In this document: positions 45,567-54,570 of the stretch, piece after piece
Numbering within the stretch: the stretch's first letter is position 1
Layout: each line of letters begins with the position of its first letter
Source of the DNA: Niastella vici
Lineage (GTDB): Bacteria > Bacteroidota > Bacteroidia > Chitinophagales > Chitinophagaceae
Direction: 5' to 3'
NCBI RefSeq assembly: GCF_002077945.1
Contig: NZ_LVYD01000043.1
Location: 1 to 64,000 of the forward strand
Length of the DNA: 64,000 bases
Notes under the pieces: generated by a model
Databases searched by the model: none
What the model was told of the DNA's origin: nothing
Seen by the model: only the letters and a program-made list of their open reading frames with translations
Position numbers and translations under genes: made by a program

Positions 45567-48500
45567 GAAATTGACGCTCCTTCTCTTTTTATCTTTTATA
45601 GCTTGCATTAGCATCCGGGCGCAAGACCGTGTACTGAAAGGTAAGGTGTTGGATGCAGAAAGCAGGACGCTGCTGCCGGCTGCTTCTGTGCGGGCTATAG
45701 GAGATGTATCTGCACAAACAACTGCCAATGACGGCACTTTCACCTTCACTGTAAAAGGAAAGATCATTCTGGTGATAAGCCATACCGGTTACAAATCGCA
45801 AAGCATTAATATAGGGGAATCACAAACTGCCATAGAAGTGCTTTTGCAAAAAGAAACAGAAGCGCTGGGTGAAGTGGTGGTGATCGGTTATGGAAAACAG
45901 GCAAAAAAAGATGTAACCAGCGCTATCTCCAGCATCTCGGGCAAAGAACTGAAAGAGATGCCGGTAACCAATATCAATGCCGCGTTGCAATCGCGCATTC
46001 CGGGCATGCAGGTTACCAATGCCGGCCATGAGCCTGGTGCCGGCACCAATGTACGCATCAGGGGTATTAATACCATTACACAAGGCACCGGGCCAATTTA
46101 TGTAGTAGATGGGGTAGTGGTGACCTACGATCTTCGCGAAATAAATCCCAATGATGTAGAGTCGATCGATGTCTTGAAAGACGCTTCTGCCGCGGCTATT
46201 TATGGCTCCCGCGCGGCGGAAGGGGTAGTGATCATTACTACCAAAAAAGCTGCCAGCGGAAGAACCACCGTCAATTACGACGGTTATTATGGCGTTCAAA
46301 AAATGATAAAGACCTATGATTTTGTAGATAATATCGATGATTATGTAAATCTGCGTCGGGCAGGGCTTAGCGATGAAGACCCCAACGCCTGGCCCATGGG
46401 CCCTGGCCTCGATACCTTATTGTTCAACGGTGATGAACGGCGCAATATGGCTGCCCGCAAATGGACCGATTGGGTAGGACTGGTTACACACACCGCACCA
46501 CAGCAAAGCCATACACTCAGCATTTCGAATGGCGTGGGAAAAAACAAATTGTACCTCAGTGGAAATTACCTGAATCAGGATGGAATTATCAGAGGTTCCA
46601 ATTTTGTACGCTATTCTTTAAAGGCTAATGTAGAGTCGGAAATAAACGCAAAATTAAAAATAGGCGTGAACACCAACTTCTCCCATATCAAAAACGATGT
46701 AACAAGTAACGAAGTTTATTACAATGCAGTAACCATCAGCCCGTTGATGTCGGCCTATGATTCGGCGGGCAATCCTTCTGCCAATATTGATCCATCAAGC
46801 GGTAATTTGTTATTCAATAACCCGGTTACCCTTACCCAATCGCCGGTGCACAATATCGATGACCGTTTTTTAGGTAACATCTTCGGGGAATATAAGATCA
46901 TAAAAGGATTGGTGTTTCGCACCAGTTTTGGAATAGATGTATACAAAAATCAGCGCTTTGAATATTATCCGCGTACTACCAGTACCGGGTTCTCCAAAAA
47001 AGGCGTAGCCAAAATACAGAATTTCGGCTGGCGCGATTATTTGTGGGAGAATACCCTGGCCTATAGCTATGCGCCTTCTGCCAACCATGTATTCGATTTT
47101 CTGGCAGGCGCCACTTACCAGCAAAGAAGACAGGAATGGAATTATGAGGAAGCCTCCGGGTTCCCTACAGATGATCTTACGTACAAGAACATGAGCCTCG
47201 CCAGCAACCGCGACGCCATTTACAGTGATTATTTTAACTGGTCGGTTGCCTCCTTGCTGGGCCGTGTTATTTATAAATTCAGGAACAAATACATCCTTAA
47301 CGGAACTATACGCCGCGATGGTTCATCGCGTTTTGGTTCCGATAACCGGTATGGCTATTTCCCTTCGGTAAGTGCTGCCTGGCGCGTAATAGAGGAGCCG
47401 TTTATGGGATTAAAGATCAGGTCGGTAATAAACGATCTCAAAATACGGGTAGGGTATGGCGTGGTAGGCAACCAGGAAATACCGATAGATGCTACCTATA
47501 CGCGAATGAACCCGGCAGCCTATCCCTTTACCGGCGCTGCCCCGCAAACTTCAGGCTTTCAGTTAGGAACAGGAACGCAGGGGAATTCCAACCTGAAATG
47601 GGAAAGCCAGCAACAGTTCAATTCCGGTTTCGATTTGGCAGTGGCCAAAAACAGGGTACGGGTAACCTTTGATTACTATAATAAAAACATCCATGATCTT
47701 TTGCTGAATAATCCATTATCGCCGTCGCAGGGATTCGATAACAAATGGATCAATATCTCGGAAATGAACACGCGTGGTATTGACATTGGCCTGAAAGTAA
47801 ATATTATTCAAACCGCTCATTTCGACTGGCAAATGGACCTCAACTGGTCGAAGTTCAGATCGAAGATCACCAAACTGCTGCCCGGTGTAGATTCATTAAG
47901 TCCCTATTTGAAAGTGGGTGAAGCCCCCAACAGTTTGATCGTCGATTATGTATTTGACGGCCTGTACCAGAAAGGCGATGATTTTACCTTGAACCCGCAG
48001 GCAAGACCCGGTGACGTGCGGGTGAAAGACCTGGATGGAAACGGAAAGATCAACCAGTACGACCGCACCATTGTAGGACGTACAACGCCAAAGGGCTGGG
48101 GCGGCATCTGGAGCTACTGGCGGTATAAACAATTCTCCATGACTGTATTTACCAATTATACCTACGGTCATAAAATAGCAAATAAAGCTTACCAGGATTA
48201 TTTGTATTACAGCAGCAAAACAGCTACCCGCACCCTGAAAGAAGGGCTGAATTACTGGACGCCCAACAATACCAATACCGATGTGCCGCGGCCTAACCAG
48301 TATGGACGTTCGTTAAGAGCGCTGCAGTCGGGTACTTCGAGCTTTATGGTGCAAAAAGGCGATTTTATCAGGGTACGGAATATAACGCTGGCATATGATC
48401 TCCCATCAAAGTTATTGTCAAAGGCAAAGATCAGTTCAATAAGGACCTACGTACAGGTAATGGAGCCATTCCTGTTTACAAAATACAAAGGTATTGACCC

Positions 48501-48576
48501 CGAAATAGGAGTGGGGCAATATGATATCTATCCACGCTACCGTACTTTCCTGTTTGGTGTGCAAGCAAGTTTTTAA
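45562..48576 (+). CDS. susC-like: SusC-type TonB-dependent receptor, no STN domain (PUL 4)
   Basis: A 1004-aa outer-membrane importer. Signal peptide to about 20 (ACISIRAQ), carboxypeptidase-regulatory-like domain about 25-96, TonB-box-like GEVVVIGYG about 103-111, plug with DVESIDVLKDASAAAIYGSR, then barrel. No STN domain, in keeping with control by the adjacent AraC gene rather than FecI/FecR. SusD begins 19 bp after it. Neighbouring alpha-galactosidase-type enzymes suggest import of galactose-containing oligosaccharides. Confidence 0.95.
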   Translation: MKKLTLLLFLSFIACISIRAQDRVLKGKVLDAESRTLLPAASVRAIGDVSAQTTANDGTFTFTVKGKIILVISHTGYKSQSINIGESQTAIEVLLQKETEALGEVVVIGYGKQAKKDVTSAISSISGKELKEMPVTNINAALQSRIPGMQVTNAGHEPGAGTNVRIRGINTITQGTGPIYVVDGVVVTYDLREINPNDVESIDVLKDASAAAIYGSRAAEGVVIITTKKAASGRTTVNYDGYYGVQKMIKTYDFVDNIDDYVNLRRAGLSDEDPNAWPMGPGLDTLLFNGDERRNMAARKWTDWVGLVTHTAPQQSHTLSISNGVGKNKLYLSGNYLNQDGIIRGSNFVRYSLKANVESEINAKLKIGVNTNFSHIKNDVTSNEVYYNAVTISPLMSAYDSAGNPSANIDPSSGNLLFNNPVTLTQSPVHNIDDRFLGNIFGEYKIIKGLVFRTSFGIDVYKNQRFEYYPRTTSTGFSKKGVAKIQNFGWRDYLWENTLAYSYAPSANHVFDFLAGATYQQRRQEWNYEEASGFPTDDLTYKNMSLASNRDAIYSDYFNWSVASLLGRVIYKFRNKYILNGTIRRDGSSRFGSDNRYGYFPSVSAAWRVIEEPFMGLKIRSVINDLKIRVGYGVVGNQEIPIDATYTRMNPAAYPFTGAAPQTSGFQLGTGTQGNSNLKWESQQQFNSGFDLAVAKNRVRVTFDYYNKNIHDLLLNNPLSPSQGFDNKWINISEMNTRGIDIGLKVNIIQTAHFDWQMDLNWSKFRSKITKLLPGVDSLSPYLKVGEAPNSLIVDYVFDGLYQKGDDFTLNPQARPGDVRVKDLDGNGKINQYDRTIVGRTTPKGWGGIWSYWRYKQFSMTVFTNYTYGHKIANKAYQDYLYYSSKTATRTLKEGLNYWTPNNTNTDVPRPNQYGRSLRALQSGTSSFMVQKGDFIRVRNITLAYDLPSKLLSKAKISSIRTYVQVMEPFLFTKYKGIDPEIGVGQYDIYPRYRTFLFGVQASF

Positions 48577-48595
48577 AAAATTAAATAACGATACC

Positions 48596-50110
48596 ATGTT
48601 TGCTATAATAAATTTTATTAAACAACGATTCGCAATATCCCTGCTGTTGATCTTGCTGCTGGCGGCAGGGTGCAGCAAAAAACTGGATATTACACCCGAA
48701 ACTTTTGTCTCGCCCGAAGACCTGTACAAAGATGAACAGGGCGCCATAGCCGGTGTAACCGGCATTTACAGAAAGTTGATGGAGTTCAATAGCGGTGATT
48801 ATTATTTTGTAGGTATTGTAGGGACCGATGAAGGTAAAACAACTTCCTTTGTGCCTACCTGGGGCGGCTACTGGCAACACTATGATGGCATTAACAGCTA
48901 CAACAGTTTATTAAGTGCGCAGAACCAGTTGGTACAGGGAACCTGGAATAGCCTGTACAAAGGCATTGTAAACGCCAATACCGCCATCAGGTACATTCCT
49001 TCATCGGCCGCTTCGCAACCGGTAAAAGACCGGTTGCTGGGGGAAGCCAGATTTTTACGGGCCGTGTTTTATTTCAAGCTGGTGCAATTCTTTGGCGGTG
49101 TGCCCCTGCCTACCGACCAGCCCGATGCGGTGGCCGATGCCAATGGTGGCAAACCACGCAGCAGTGAAGACGAAGTATATGCATTAATTATCAGTGATCT
49201 GAGTTTCGCGGCCAGCAACCTGCAGGCAAAAGGCACTGCTGCGGTGGGGCATGCCAACAAAGAAGCGGCGCAAACCCTGTTGGGCAAGGTATACCTTACC
49301 CGTAAAGACTATGCTAATGCAAAAGCCATGCTGCAGCCCCTGATGTCGCTTACCAATGTGGCCCTCATGGCTAATTACGCCGATCTGTTCAATGAAAAAA
49401 ATGAGAACAATATTGAATCGCTTTTTGAGATCGAGTATTCCACTGAGAACGGGAATACCAACAGCCAGGCCAATACGCTCGGCGGTTGGCATATTGAAAA
49501 TACCTACCCCGGCGGTGGCGGTCATGTAGTGATACCCACCGATTATTACGACAATAGTTTTGAGAATGGCGATACCCGTAAGGATGCATCTATCCGCTAT
49601 AAATTTTACGATAAGAATGGCAATGAGGTCGATTACTGGTGGTGGGCCGATGTTACCAAACCACATGTAAAGAAATATGATATAACACAGGGTCAATCAT
49701 TGAACGGCGGCCTTTCATCGCGTAATCTGTATTATTTGCGTTACGCCGATGCCATACTCATGTATGCAGAAACCCTGAATGAGCTCAATGACCCCACTAA
49801 TGCACTCACGTTCCTGAATAAGATCCGTGCCCGGGCAAAGCTGGCCAACTGGGAAACCGTATTGGGACATACGCCTACGCAGCAGGAATTGCGCGATGAG
49901 TTATTGAAAGAACGCATGCGTGAGCTGGGTTTTGAAGGCTGGCGCTGGTGCGATCTTAAAAGGACCGGAAAGCTTATTGCCCAAACAAAAGCCTACAATA
50001 CCGATGCTGCGCCGAATATCTCGAACAAGAATTTATTGTTCCCGATATCTTCCCGCGAATTTGAATTAAACCGTTCCCTGAAACCCGGCGACCAGAATAC
50101 TGGTTTCTAG
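48596..50110 (+). CDS. susD-like: SusD/RagB-family glycan-binding lipoprotein (PUL 4)
   Basis: A 504-aa lipoprotein. The start is the ATG giving a clean signal peptide with lipidated Cys at 26 (LLLAAGCSKKLD); the longer frame overlaps the SusC end. TPR-like GEARFFLRAVFYFKLVQFFG-type helix (GEARFLRAVFYFKLVQFFGG) and C-terminal LLKERMRELGFEGWRWCDLK are typical. The enzyme gene starts 15 bp downstream, so the operon continues. Confidence 0.94.
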   Translation: MFAIINFIKQRFAISLLLILLLAAGCSKKLDITPETFVSPEDLYKDEQGAIAGVTGIYRKLMEFNSGDYYFVGIVGTDEGKTTSFVPTWGGYWQHYDGINSYNSLLSAQNQLVQGTWNSLYKGIVNANTAIRYIPSSAASQPVKDRLLGEARFLRAVFYFKLVQFFGGVPLPTDQPDAVADANGGKPRSSEDEVYALIISDLSFAASNLQAKGTAAVGHANKEAAQTLLGKVYLTRKDYANAKAMLQPLMSLTNVALMANYADLFNEKNENNIESLFEIEYSTENGNTNSQANTLGGWHIENTYPGGGGHVVIPTDYYDNSFENGDTRKDASIRYKFYDKNGNEVDYWWWADVTKPHVKKYDITQGQSLNGGLSSRNLYYLRYADAILMYAETLNELNDPTNALTFLNKIRARAKLANWETVLGHTPTQQELRDELLKERMRELGFEGWRWCDLKRTGKLIAQTKAYNTDAAPNISNKNLLFPISSREFELNRSLKPGDQNTGF

Positions 50111-50125
50111 CGAATAATTGAAATA

Positions 50126-52330
50126 ATGATCAGCAAAAAGAATATACTGTGTTTACTGCTTGCCCCTGTGTTAGCAGTTGCCCAGCAAAAGCAGGAAACG
50201 GCCGACAGCATAGTGATCAGTAGCGATTATGTAAAAGTTGTTGCCAATTTGCATACAGGCAAAGTGCATTACCGGTTTACGTCGGGAACACAATTCAACA
50301 ATACGGTCGCATATGTGCAGGAGGTAAAAAATGGCCTGTTGTTGTCAACTGCTTTTGCCAGCCACCAGGTTACTACTGATGCCATCAGTGACCCGCTGGG
50401 AAAAGCCATCTGCCTTAACCTGGTGCATGAAGATGCTGGTCAGCCGCTTCGCCTTACACAATATATTACGGTATACGAAAAGCAACCATTTATCCTGCTG
50501 AGCGCGGTGGCAACAACCAGGGTAGAGGGCGCAATGGTTGAAACCAGGAATATTTCTCCATTGACTGTATTACCGGCGGCGCAGGGAAAGATTACAACAC
50601 CGGGTACAAACGGATTATTGACCGATTATCCGTTTGATAATGATAACTGGGTTGATGTTATCTCGCGCCACTGGCCGGCTAACAATACAGGAATTACAGG
50701 CACCAGCTACGAATTAGCCTCTGTGTATGATGAGCATACAAAGAACGGATTTGCAGTTGGCAGCCTGGTGCATGACTTCTGGAAGACCGGTATCAGCTAT
50801 GGTACCGGTGCTTTCAGTAATCAGATAGATTCATTTATTGTATATGGCGGCGCCGCTACAAAAGATGATCCTGCATTGCCCGACTCCTACGGCGGCAAAG
50901 ATGGCACCCATGATTATGTGCAGCACGGTACGCAAATAGGCGGATCAGTGGCTTCACCCCTGATCTATCTATCTGCATCGCCCGATGTGCGCAATGACCT
51001 GTTGCAGTTTGGTAATACCGTTAAAAAGATTGCCGGGATTTGCAGCTGGACGCAAAGCGCGCCTTTTTACTGGAACAGTTTTGGAGTAGAAGGCGTACTG
51101 GGCTACGAAAAAGTAATGATGCCAATAGATGTGGCCAAAGTAAGCGACTTTATTCATTCCCTGAATAATTTCAATAAGACCACCCAACCGGTATTAAGTA
51201 TTGACTCCTATGACCAGGGTATTTATTCAACGGAAGTATTACAGTCAATAAACCGCTATGGAAAAAAGAATGGACAGCAAATAGGTTTTTATTTTATTCC
51301 CTTTGCCTTGTGGACCTGGAAGAATGGCATCAATGAGGTTACACTCAATACCGGTGGTTATTTGCGCGATGTAATACTGCTCGATGATAATGGTAAATAT
51401 GTTCCGTATAAGGACGGTGATTGGGGCGCCTTTCCGCTCGATCCTACGCACCCGTATACACGGAGCTATATCATAGGGCAACTGCAAAAAGCCAAAGCCA
51501 TTGGCGCAAAGTTTATTAAGATAGATTTTTTGTCGGCCGGTGCATTGGAATCTTCCCGAAGATATAACCCGCAGGTGCGATCGGGAATTCAGGCCTATAG
51601 CTATGGAATGAAAATGCTCAAACACCTGGTAGATTCTATTATGGGCCCCGATATTTTCATTACCCAGGCCATATCGCCATTGTTCCCCAACCAGTATACG
51701 CATACCCGGTTTTTGTCAACAGATGTGTATTCGCATTTACGCAACGATGAACCCGGGTTTCCGCATTATGGCAGTACCTGCGCCTCCATGATCAGCGCGG
51801 CGCATTTCTGGTGGACGCAGGGCACGCTATGGCCCTATACCAATATGGATGTAGTGGTAATGAAGAACTTTCAAAAGAATAAAGACCTCACCGAACAGGA
51901 CGTAAAAGTACGGCTGTTCTCTATGATGACATTGGGAAGTATTTTAGGCGATGGTACCGATTACAGGAACAGGGAAGCAGCTGCAAGGGCCCGGCAATTC
52001 TTAAATAATGCGGCCATCTGTGATTTCTTCAGCAGACCAAGGGCGTTTACCCCTTTGCGTTTTCCGGTAGGGAATGGGCAGGCACAACAAATGAGTTTTT
52101 ACCTGCCCGGCGATACCATGCTGGTGTCGGCGTTCAACTTCGATACCACAAAGCCATTTACCGAAACCTTTGAACAGGCGGAGCTGAAATGGCCAAACAA
52201 AACATACAGCTTACGGGATCTTTTAACCGGACAGGAAGCAGGGAAAATTGAAAAAGGCCAGTCATCATTTACGGTTACCGTGAATGTAAAAGATGCGGTG
52301 ATGCTGCAACTCGTTCCGGCAGAAAAATAA
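50126..52330 (+). CDS. Secreted glycoside hydrolase, clan GH-D (GH36/GH27-like), probable alpha-galactosidase
   Basis: A 734-aa protein with a signal peptide (about 1-19, LLLAPVLAVAQ). An N-terminal beta-sandwich (about 25-295) precedes a (beta/alpha)8-type region. In it, GAKFIKIDFLSAGA puts an Asp (about 467) where clan GH-D enzymes have their nucleophile, and RFLSTDVYSHL (Asp about 533) could hold the acid/base. A C-terminal beta domain follows (about 640-734). Clan membership is by pattern; the precise family and substrate are uncertain. Its place between SusD and aldose 1-epimerase, with a GH110-like gene nearby, supports alpha-galactoside cleavage. Confidence 0.75.
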   Translation: MISKKNILCLLLAPVLAVAQQKQETADSIVISSDYVKVVANLHTGKVHYRFTSGTQFNNTVAYVQEVKNGLLLSTAFASHQVTTDAISDPLGKAICLNLVHEDAGQPLRLTQYITVYEKQPFILLSAVATTRVEGAMVETRNISPLTVLPAAQGKITTPGTNGLLTDYPFDNDNWVDVISRHWPANNTGITGTSYELASVYDEHTKNGFAVGSLVHDFWKTGISYGTGAFSNQIDSFIVYGGAATKDDPALPDSYGGKDGTHDYVQHGTQIGGSVASPLIYLSASPDVRNDLLQFGNTVKKIAGICSWTQSAPFYWNSFGVEGVLGYEKVMMPIDVAKVSDFIHSLNNFNKTTQPVLSIDSYDQGIYSTEVLQSINRYGKKNGQQIGFYFIPFALWTWKNGINEVTLNTGGYLRDVILLDDNGKYVPYKDGDWGAFPLDPTHPYTRSYIIGQLQKAKAIGAKFIKIDFLSAGALESSRRYNPQVRSGIQAYSYGMKMLKHLVDSIMGPDIFITQAISPLFPNQYTHTRFLSTDVYSHLRNDEPGFPHYGSTCASMISAAHFWWTQGTLWPYTNMDVVVMKNFQKNKDLTEQDVKVRLFSMMTLGSILGDGTDYRNREAAARARQFLNNAAICDFFSRPRAFTPLRFPVGNGQAQQMSFYLPGDTMLVSAFNFDTTKPFTETFEQAELKWPNKTYSLRDLLTGQEAGKIEKGQSSFTVTVNVKDAVMLQLVPAEK

Positions 52331-52361
52331 AACCAGTTTTTGAGGACCATATAATTCGTAC

Positions 52362-53435
52362 ATGATTATAACCAAACCAACAGTATTAACAACAACCGTA
52401 TGGCAACGGTCCGGTAAGGGAAATGAACCGGTTGTAATGATCGTTTTGCAGAACAGGGATATTACCGTTGAGTGTACGAATATAGGTTGTGCCATTACTG
52501 CCATATATACGCCCGACAGGCATCAGGTAAAAAAGAATATCGTAGCAGGATTTACCAATTGGGAATTATATACTATCAACAAAGATTACCTGGGTTGTGT
52601 GGTGGGGCGGTATGCCAACCGGATTTCCCATGGAACATTTAACCTGAATGGAAAAACCTACCAGCTCACTGTGAACGATAGGCCCAACCATTTACATGGT
52701 GGCTGGAATGGGTTCAGTCGTAAAGTATGGAAGTTGACAGGTACTGTTGAAAATGAAAACGAATGTGGGGTAGAATTTGCGTATGCCAGCCCGGATGGGG
52801 AAGAAGGATATCCCGGCAATGTGCAGGTAACGGTGAAATATATATTGAATAATGACAATCAACTGCATATTGTATACCGGGCCACCACCGATAAAAGTAC
52901 GCCGGTTAACCTCACAAATCACAGCTACTTTAATTTAACGGGATTTGAAAAACGGGATATCCTGGATCATTACCTGCAGATCGTTGCAGATGAATATACC
53001 GAAAAATCGGCCGGCAATACGCCCACCGGCGCCCTGGCAAGCGTATATAACACCGCGTTGAATTTCACCAATCCCCGGTTGATCGGGAGCCATATTAACT
53101 GTTTTCCCGGCGATATGGGCTACGATCATAATTTTATTTTGAGTCACAGGGCTACCAAAAAAATAATAAAAGCTGCCGTGTTAAGCGAAGGAACAACCGG
53201 CCGCATGCTCACCGTATATACCAATAAACCGGCCATTCAGCTGTATACTGCCAATCATTGGGATGGCGCTATTATCGGCAAACAGGGTGTGGCCTATCAA
53301 AAGCATGGCGGTGTTGCGCTCGAAACACAGTGCTGGCCCGATAGTGTTAACCACCGGAATTTCCCCAATACCATTTTGCATCCCGGCGAAGAATATACTG
53401 CTACTACTTTGTTTGAATTTGGGCTAATGGTGTAA
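52362..53435 (+). CDS. galM: Aldose 1-epimerase (galactose mutarotase)
   Basis: A 357-aa cytoplasmic enzyme converting beta- to alpha-anomers of galactose or glucose. Motifs: GRYANRISHG, PNHLHGGWNGF (active-site His), NLTNHSYFNLTG (second His), DMGYDHNF, and ALETQCWPDSVN (catalytic Glu). No signal peptide, unlike many Bacteroidota GalM lipoproteins. It follows the glycosidase by 31 bp and ends the operon 10 bp before the convergent AraC gene. It points to galactose as a product of this locus. Confidence 0.93.
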   Translation: MIITKPTVLTTTVWQRSGKGNEPVVMIVLQNRDITVECTNIGCAITAIYTPDRHQVKKNIVAGFTNWELYTINKDYLGCVVGRYANRISHGTFNLNGKTYQLTVNDRPNHLHGGWNGFSRKVWKLTGTVENENECGVEFAYASPDGEEGYPGNVQVTVKYILNNDNQLHIVYRATTDKSTPVNLTNHSYFNLTGFEKRDILDHYLQIVADEYTEKSAGNTPTGALASVYNTALNFTNPRLIGSHINCFPGDMGYDHNFILSHRATKKIIKAAVLSEGTTGRMLTVYTNKPAIQLYTANHWDGAIIGKQGVAYQKHGGVALETQCWPDSVNHRNFPNTILHPGEEYTATTLFEFGLMV

Positions 53436-53445
53436 TGGATACGGG

Positions 53446-54336
53446 CTAACTATTCCGCTTCCTGTATTGCAGGGGCGACAGGCCCATCAACTGCGTGAAT
53501 AGCCGGGAAAAGTAATAAGGATCATTAAAGCCCAGCTTGCTGGCGACCAGTCGTACGTTCATATCTGTAAACAGCAGGTACTGGCAGGCTTTCTGTATCT
53601 TAAGATGATTGAAATACTGAATGGGTGCATGGCCGGTTTTCTTCCGGAACAAGGCCGAAAAGTGCGCCACGGAAAACTTTGAAAAGGCAGCCAGTTCGGG
53701 CAGGCCAATGTTTGTATGCAGTTTTTTCTGCATCAGGGTAATGGTTTTGTCAACGATATCTTCATATTGTTTGTTCTCAGAATAATTGAATTTTTCCTCG
53801 TACAATAAAGAAGAGAGGAAGTGGGAGAACACCATATTGACATAGCGCAGGTTGGCTTCACTGTATCCTTTCTCGAGGTTGGCATAGATCTCCTCAAATA
53901 ATTTGATCCGGTTTTCATTGAACGTTAAATGGGATTGCCCTTTGGGGAATTGTTTTTGCATGTGGTCAACGAAACTGCTGGCTGCCTCGCCTTTAAAATG
54001 GATCCAGTAAATTGTCCAGGGTTCTTTTTCGCTGGAACCATAACGATGTGGCATACTGGCCGGTATGATGAACAGGGTCGAAGGTTTTATTGGGCGTTTC
54101 TTTTTATTGATCTCGATCCAGCCCTTGCCTTCAATGCAATAGATAATAATAAATTGATCAATTCCCTTACTTCTTTCAATGAAATGGAAGCGGGCCCTGG
54201 GGTAATACCCAATGTCTGTTACAAACAACGACCTGGTCAATTTATCGGTTATCAGAAAAGGAGAAATAACTTTTTTAGGAAGAACGATCAATCGCTGCCC
54301 TTCAAACCCCTCTTGCTTATGTACAGAATTATTCAT
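53446..54336 (-). CDS. AraC-family transcriptional regulator (PUL 4, right)
   Basis: A 296-aa paralogue of the regulator at 44500-45402, with the same order: cupin-like domain (FIIIYCIEGKGWIEINK, LFIIPASMPHRYG) and C-terminal HTH pair (GLPELAAFSKFSVAHFSALF, VRLVASKLGFNDPYYFSRLF, GLSPLQYRKRNS). It is divergent from the GH110-like gene (234 bp between starts), which it may control, and convergent with galM. A tandem arrangement of paralogues around one operon suggests duplication and split duty. Confidence 0.93.
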   Translation of the reverse strand: MNNSVHKQEGFEGQRLIVLPKKVISPFLITDKLTRSLFVTDIGYYPRARFHFIERSKGIDQFIIIYCIEGKGWIEINKKKRPIKPSTLFIIPASMPHRYGSSEKEPWTIYWIHFKGEAASSFVDHMQKQFPKGQSHLTFNENRIKLFEEIYANLEKGYSEANLRYVNMVFSHFLSSLLYEEKFNYSENKQYEDIVDKTITLMQKKLHTNIGLPELAAFSKFSVAHFSALFRKKTGHAPIQYFNHLKIQKACQYLLFTDMNVRLVASKLGFNDPYYFSRLFTQLMGLSPLQYRKRNS

Positions 54337-54543
54337 AGTTCATTATGCTAAATTTCGTGATCAGCCCTGACCTGGGGAATAGGCGTTATTACGAAAAGGA
54401 TGGATTTTTATAAGATATTTTGGTGCCCTGGCTTACTATAAGCTATCCCCCTGATCACCATTGTATATCCTTATTGCAAAGTATCCATTAATTATTGTTA
54501 AAATAGCACCAGAAGGTTGGACAGCATTACCTGAAAAACGCAG

Positions 54544-54551
54544 TAGATTTG
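54544..54551 (+). promoter_or_regulatory. Candidate -7 promoter element for the GH110-like gene
   Basis: TAGATTTG matches the Bacteroidota -7 consensus TAnnTTTG and lies 20 nt before the ATG. A TTGG at 54517-54520 is the nearest -33-like motif but is spaced about 24 nt away, longer than usual. Confidence 0.3.
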
Positions 54552-54570
54552 CCGCAACGATTATTTTCAT

